NCBI RefSeq assembly: GCF_000002595.2
Contig: NC_057013.1
Span: forward strand, 5,458,927 to 5,522,926
Direction of reading: 5' to 3'
Source: Chlamydomonas reinhardtii
Lineage: Eukaryota; Chlorophyta; Chlorophyceae; Chlamydomonadales; Chlamydomonadaceae
Length of the DNA stretch: 64,000 nucleotides
Shown: positions 60,348-64,000 of the stretch, piece after piece
Layout: each line of letters begins with the position of its first letter
Numbering within the stretch: position 1 is the first letter of the stretch
Notes under the pieces: model-generated
Told to the model about the DNA's origin: nothing
What the model saw: only the letters and a program-made list of their open reading frames with translations
The model's database searches: none
Program-made: the position numbers and the translations under genes

Positions 60348-61759
60348 GCTTGCGATGGGTTGAAGTGGTCGGGCCAGTAAGACGACGAGGGCACCTGAGG
60401 CGCAGCTGCGGGCGCTTGGTTCAAGCTCTCTGCAAAGGGCGAAACGCAGTCGCTCGTGTTGCCGGAGAGAAACCGGGGAACGGGGCTGTCGCAGCTTCCA
60501 TGCGCCCAGGACCTTGAAGGCGGACATTGCTCCGCAGCAGACGGCCTGGTTGGCGAGGTGGGTGCGGCCGTGTACGCCGAAGAGCGGGTGGCGGAGGTGG
60601 CGACAGCCAGCGGGGTGGCCGCCGCAGCCCCGGCAGCAATGGCCGGGCCTGCAACCGCCGTCACCACCGCCGCCACGGCCGCTGCAGGCAGCTCGCAGGC
60701 GTGCAGCAGCGCGGCGCTGCATCGGGCGCGGGCGTCTGCGCCGTATTGCAGCAGCACCCTCGCGGCGGCGGTGTGGCCGCCACACACGGCGGCACGCAGC
60801 GCGGCGCCGCCGTCCGCGGTGGGGTCAGCGCCGGCCGCACACAGCCGGTACACAACCTGGTGTAGCACGAAGCACGGTGCGTAACGGGGGCCAGCGCGGT
60901 TATGCAAGTTGCAGTTCAGATAATGCCGGCGCATCAGACGAGCCTGCCCAGAATGGCGTGCGCGCAGCGTGTGTTGCGTGGCCAGTACGCCAGCACCTAT
61001 CAGGCGCCCTCCCTCACCTCCGGGTTTCCGCCCTGCGCAGCCGCCTCCAGTGCGGCGTGGTTGTATGCCGCTGCCGGCGCCCCGGCGCGCAGCAGGGACG
61101 CCACGGCTCTTGCGCGGCCGTTCTGCGCCGCGGCTGTCAGCGCGCGAGAGAGCGCAAAGGTGCTGGGCCTGTGGCGCGAGGCGCCCCAGATCCGCGCATG
61201 GGGCCTCTGCAGCAGTAGCTGCTGCTCCAGGGCGGAGGATGGATTCAGGCCCACCAGCAGCTCTAACAGATGCACGTGGTCCGCCTTCGCCGCCTGGGAC
61301 AGCAGCAGAGCTTCGTGCAGCTCGACCTGGCAGGGGGATAAGGTCAGGGGGCCCAGGTGGGTGTCGGAACGGGTGGCGTGTCTCTTGACGAGCGCGGGCC
61401 TTCGAAGCTTGTCGTCTACCCACCTCTGCCCCGCGAGCTGCGAGCTCCTTTAGCAAAGAGCACAACGTTGCGTCGTACGTGGCGGGAGAGCGCGCGCCAA
61501 GCAGAGCTTGCTGGATGCCAGGGGCAAAAAGGTGCCGAGCCGCAGAAGCCGTTCCAAATCGTTCCACGAGGAAGGTTGCTGCAAGTTGCACGTTGCCCAG
61601 AGCTTGGGAGAAGGCAGCGGCGAGCGCTGAGCAACATACCGCAGCTGACACGCCTCCCATCCCAGCTGTCGCAAGAATGGACTGAAGCAACTCATTTGGC
61701 AGGCCCAGAAGGCCAGTCGAGGGACTCGGGCCACCTTGCGGCCTCCCAGCCTCATCCAT
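59260..61759 (-). CDS. Ankyrin-repeat protein with possible F-box-like N-terminus
   Basis: Four exons (minus, 5' to 3'): 61424-61759, 61018-61326, 60116-60856, 59260-59922; all introns in phase 0, 682 aa. Residues about 17-55 (LLGLPNELLQSILATAG..., then CSALAAAF) resemble an F-box (LP.E.L..I) but weakly. Then come ankyrin repeats: RALTAAAQNGRARAVASLLR, AALRAAVCGGHTAAARVLLQ, DARAHGRASLEAAAARGYER with LLLRAGADPAACN, and GHEGVVGLLLESGADPWDMS. Between repeats lies a Ser/Pro/Ala linker with a poly-Gln run (11 Q). The C-terminus is Gly/Ser/Asn-rich. Ankyrin repeats bind protein partners; with an F-box it would be a ubiquitin-ligase adaptor, but that is only possible, not shown. Confidence 0.82.
60322..60351 (+). 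repeat. (CTG)n run encoding poly-Gln on the minus strand
   Basis: About ten CTG triplets inside exon 3 of the ankyrin gene, translated as Gln on the coding strand. Confidence 0.9.
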
Positions 61760-62474
61760 GACGCCTTGCGGCCTCGTCGAGAGGGGGCCCCCCGGTTTCG
61801 TAGGCTAGCTAACAGTTAGCAATGAAATGAACTTCCCACATTGAAGCTGGGCTGCGCTGGTTGGGCTACGCAAAACAATGGAGCTCGTCCCTGAATGAAG
61901 AGTCGAAAGAGCAAAGCTGTGAGCTTGAGATGTATTACATACGAAAGTTTTGTCATGATTTTAACAGGCAGAGGACTGGAGTTCCATTGGGCTGGAGTTA
62001 AAAGCTGACTCCCCGTGCGGATCCGTGCGATCATGTGGCGCCTGCAAGCTGACTCCCTCCCGCAGGCTCCCGCGTGCGGATCCACCATGCCCACGTCCGC
62101 CATAGCCGGATCCGATACAGCCTGCCATGCAGCCAAAGCCAACAATTCGTCGAGTCCAGCTAGCCTCACATCATCGAGAGCTGCTGGCGACAGCCAACTC
62201 CTGGCCACCTTTCTTGTTGTGATGTTGTCACCGCCTCTGCACACATTTCCGCCCACACAGCCTCCCCAACGTCAGCGACGTGGGCAGCCAAGCAGCGCTA
62301 CAAATGGTCATGGCACTGATTGTCTGGCAACAAACACCACAACACTCAAATCATCACAGCCCTGGAACCAAATCTCTTACCGGCTCAACGCAGTCCTCAG
62401 ACGCGCCCGCATGCTGCCGCTCCAGCATGCTCGCACCCAGCGCAGCTCGCCACCCCCCGCCCGCCATTCCCCCA
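61760..62474. other. Spacer: ankyrin gene promoter side and RAP gene 3' side
   Basis: Both neighbours are on the minus strand. The + frame 62015-62878 that crosses it has no motif. A minus-strand TGTAA at 61935-61939 could serve the RAP gene, 536 bases past its stop. Confidence 0.45.
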
Positions 62475-63706
62475 CTACCTGCCCGTCACGCCCGCGGCAC
62501 CTGCGCCTGCGCCTAGGCCGCCGCTCCGCCCACCACCACCACCGCCACCTCTACCGCCACCCATCCCCATCCCCACCCCCACCCCCGCGACCATGCCGCT
62601 CCCCACCTCAAACTCCAGCCCCATGCCTGGCAGCACGTGCGTGCGCCACAGGGCGCCATCCAGAGCCGCCCGCAGGTATACCTCCTGTGCGGCCTCGCTG
62701 CCGCCCAGCGCGCGCCACTCGTGCCCCGGCACTGACAGCACGCGCCAGCCGCGCACCTCCAGGCAGCGCCGCTTCGCCAGCGTGCGCCCCAGCGGCCTGC
62801 GGGCAGATGGGGGCATCAGGAGTACGTAAATGCAAGGACGTCAGTGTGGAGGGGGTTGTAGATACCAGCCCAAACTAAACCAAACCAAATGCAAGAGAGC
62901 GAGGAGGAGAGCGTGGTCGATGCAGTAGTCGCGGGGGGTTGTTGTTGTCAGCATTCCCATAAGGTGAACGACTTGGGGTGCAGCCGGCCGCGGGTACACG
63001 GTAGATTGGTGGCACACGAGGATGCGTGGTGGTGATACCAGCGGGGGAGGCGGGGTAGTAGAGCGCATGCCGGACAACGCGCAGGGAGACAGGTTATATG
63101 ACGCGCTTCCTCTCGCTGCTCCCTCTTCCCATCCCCCCACACGCGCTCTCCCCCATCACCTGTAGGGCTTGGACAGGGTGAAGTGGGAGGGGCCATCCAC
63201 CTCCACCGCCACACGCCTGGGGCGCAATCAACGGGCAGGGGCGGCCAAGGTGGTGTAAAGGGGGCAGTGTGGTGCCATGTGCTCATTACCACGGTGCTGC
63301 CGTGTACTGCTGCTGCTACCGTCGGTGAGCTGTGCATGGCTCGCCACTCCTCTGGCGCGGCACCCATATGCCGCATGCAAACATTGGCTCCCCCAGACTT
63401 CCTTGTAAAGCCCATTGCTCCGCACGCCGCCTTCTTCCCAATGCACGCAATCGCCATGGCACACTGACACCTCACACGCAGCACGCAACTGCAACTACGC
63501 GAAACGCAGACGACACAAAACGCAGACGACACAAAACGCAGGCGCAAAACGCAGGCGCAAATTGCAACGCGACGGAGCACAACGCCCGGCTCCACGCACC
63601 TGCCGGCCCAGAGCAGGGAGGTGTCTATGGAGAACAGGCCGTCCAAGGTGATGCGCTCGCAGGAGGGGCTGCAGCCCAGCCGCCGCAGCGCCGCCACCAC
63701 CTCCTC
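62475..63706 (-). CDS. RAP-domain protein (OPR-type organelle RNA factor), 3' exons; 5' end outside window
   Basis: Three exons (minus): 63600-63706, 63160-63216, 62475-62796, phases consistent; earlier exons lie beyond the window edge or in 63707-64000. The exons spell a RAP domain: EEVVAALRRLGC and DGLFSIDTSLLWAGR, then RVAVEVDGPSHFTLSKPYR, then PLGRTLAKRRCLEVRGWRVL, SVPGHEWRALGG and AAQEVYLRAAL. The VEVDGPSHF core is the classic RAP signature. A Gly-rich tail follows and the gene ends in TAG. In volvocine algae RAP domains sit at the C-terminus of octatricopeptide-repeat proteins that bind chloroplast or mitochondrial transcripts and control their splicing, stability or translation; whether OPR repeats precede this one cannot be seen. 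The exact 5' edge of the first exon is a choice (CGTGCAG acceptor). Confidence 0.87.
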
Positions 63707-64000
63707 CTGCACGACACCGGCCGCCGCCATGAGCGTGAGCATCACCACCGCATACAGCCTACGTCAATGGCCGTGCCGCTTGCGATTATATCGTTGGTAA
63801 TATTCGCAGCAACACTGCGCGCGAACAATTCCGCGATGCGGCGCCGTCTTCCGTCCTGCCAGCCAGCCCGCCAGCGAGCCACAGGCAGCCCCCTGCCCGG
63901 TCCACAACAACCCACCCGCCCTCGCGTGCACCACCCCACTCCCTGCCCTCCGCTGATGATCGCACCCCCCTACCGTCTAGCATTTTCTTATCTAATCGTG

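Overview
The window looks like nuclear DNA of a volvocine green alga, close to Chlamydomonas. Evidence: very high GC with G/C third positions, intron-dense genes with GTGAGT/GTGCGT donors and (T/C)GCAG acceptors, abundant (CA)n tracts, TGTAA polyadenylation signals, Pro/Ser-rich cell-surface proteins, and runs of Gly, Ala and Gln inside otherwise ordinary enzymes. I read exon models by hand; for every main multi-exon gene the exon phases sum to an intact frame.

Layout. 1-921 (+): last two exons of a TPR protein. 1353-1938 (+): a doubtful small coiled-coil gene. 3371-18803 (+): a tandem array of three paralogous secreted proteins (438, 441 and 422 aa). Each has a signal peptide, a Pro-rich linker, a six-Cys SRCR domain, a second Pro-rich linker and a second SRCR-like module. 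20377-27704 (-): a 14-exon GT61-type glycosyltransferase. 28165-31571 (-): an IBA57-type mitochondrial Fe-S assembly protein. It is divergent, over about 140-210 bp, from 31711-36608 (+), a very long prolyl-oligopeptidase-like S9 peptidase.

36.6-47.1 kb is repeat-rich and accessory. It holds a nearly perfect 97-bp-arm inverted repeat (38584-38833), a coiled-coil/HNH nuclease gene (39150-42207, -), a large CA/CACG microsatellite, a broken retroelement RT/RNase H fossil, a Fanzor/TnpB-like C-terminal remnant, a 300-bp tandem duplication, and at least seven copies of a short palindromic repeat.

47.1-64 kb returns to housekeeping genes. 47148-52049 (-): plasma-membrane P-type H+-ATPase. 55874-56200 (-): ribosomal protein eL33. 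59260-61759 (-): ankyrin-repeat protein, possibly with an F-box. 62475-63706 (-): 3' exons of a RAP-domain protein, cut by the window edge. 52.1-55.8 kb and 56.4-59.2 kb show no gene I can support.

The genes do not form one pathway. The strongest local themes are the secreted SRCR array followed by a secretory-pathway glycosyltransferase, and the repeat/nuclease island at 37-46 kb.
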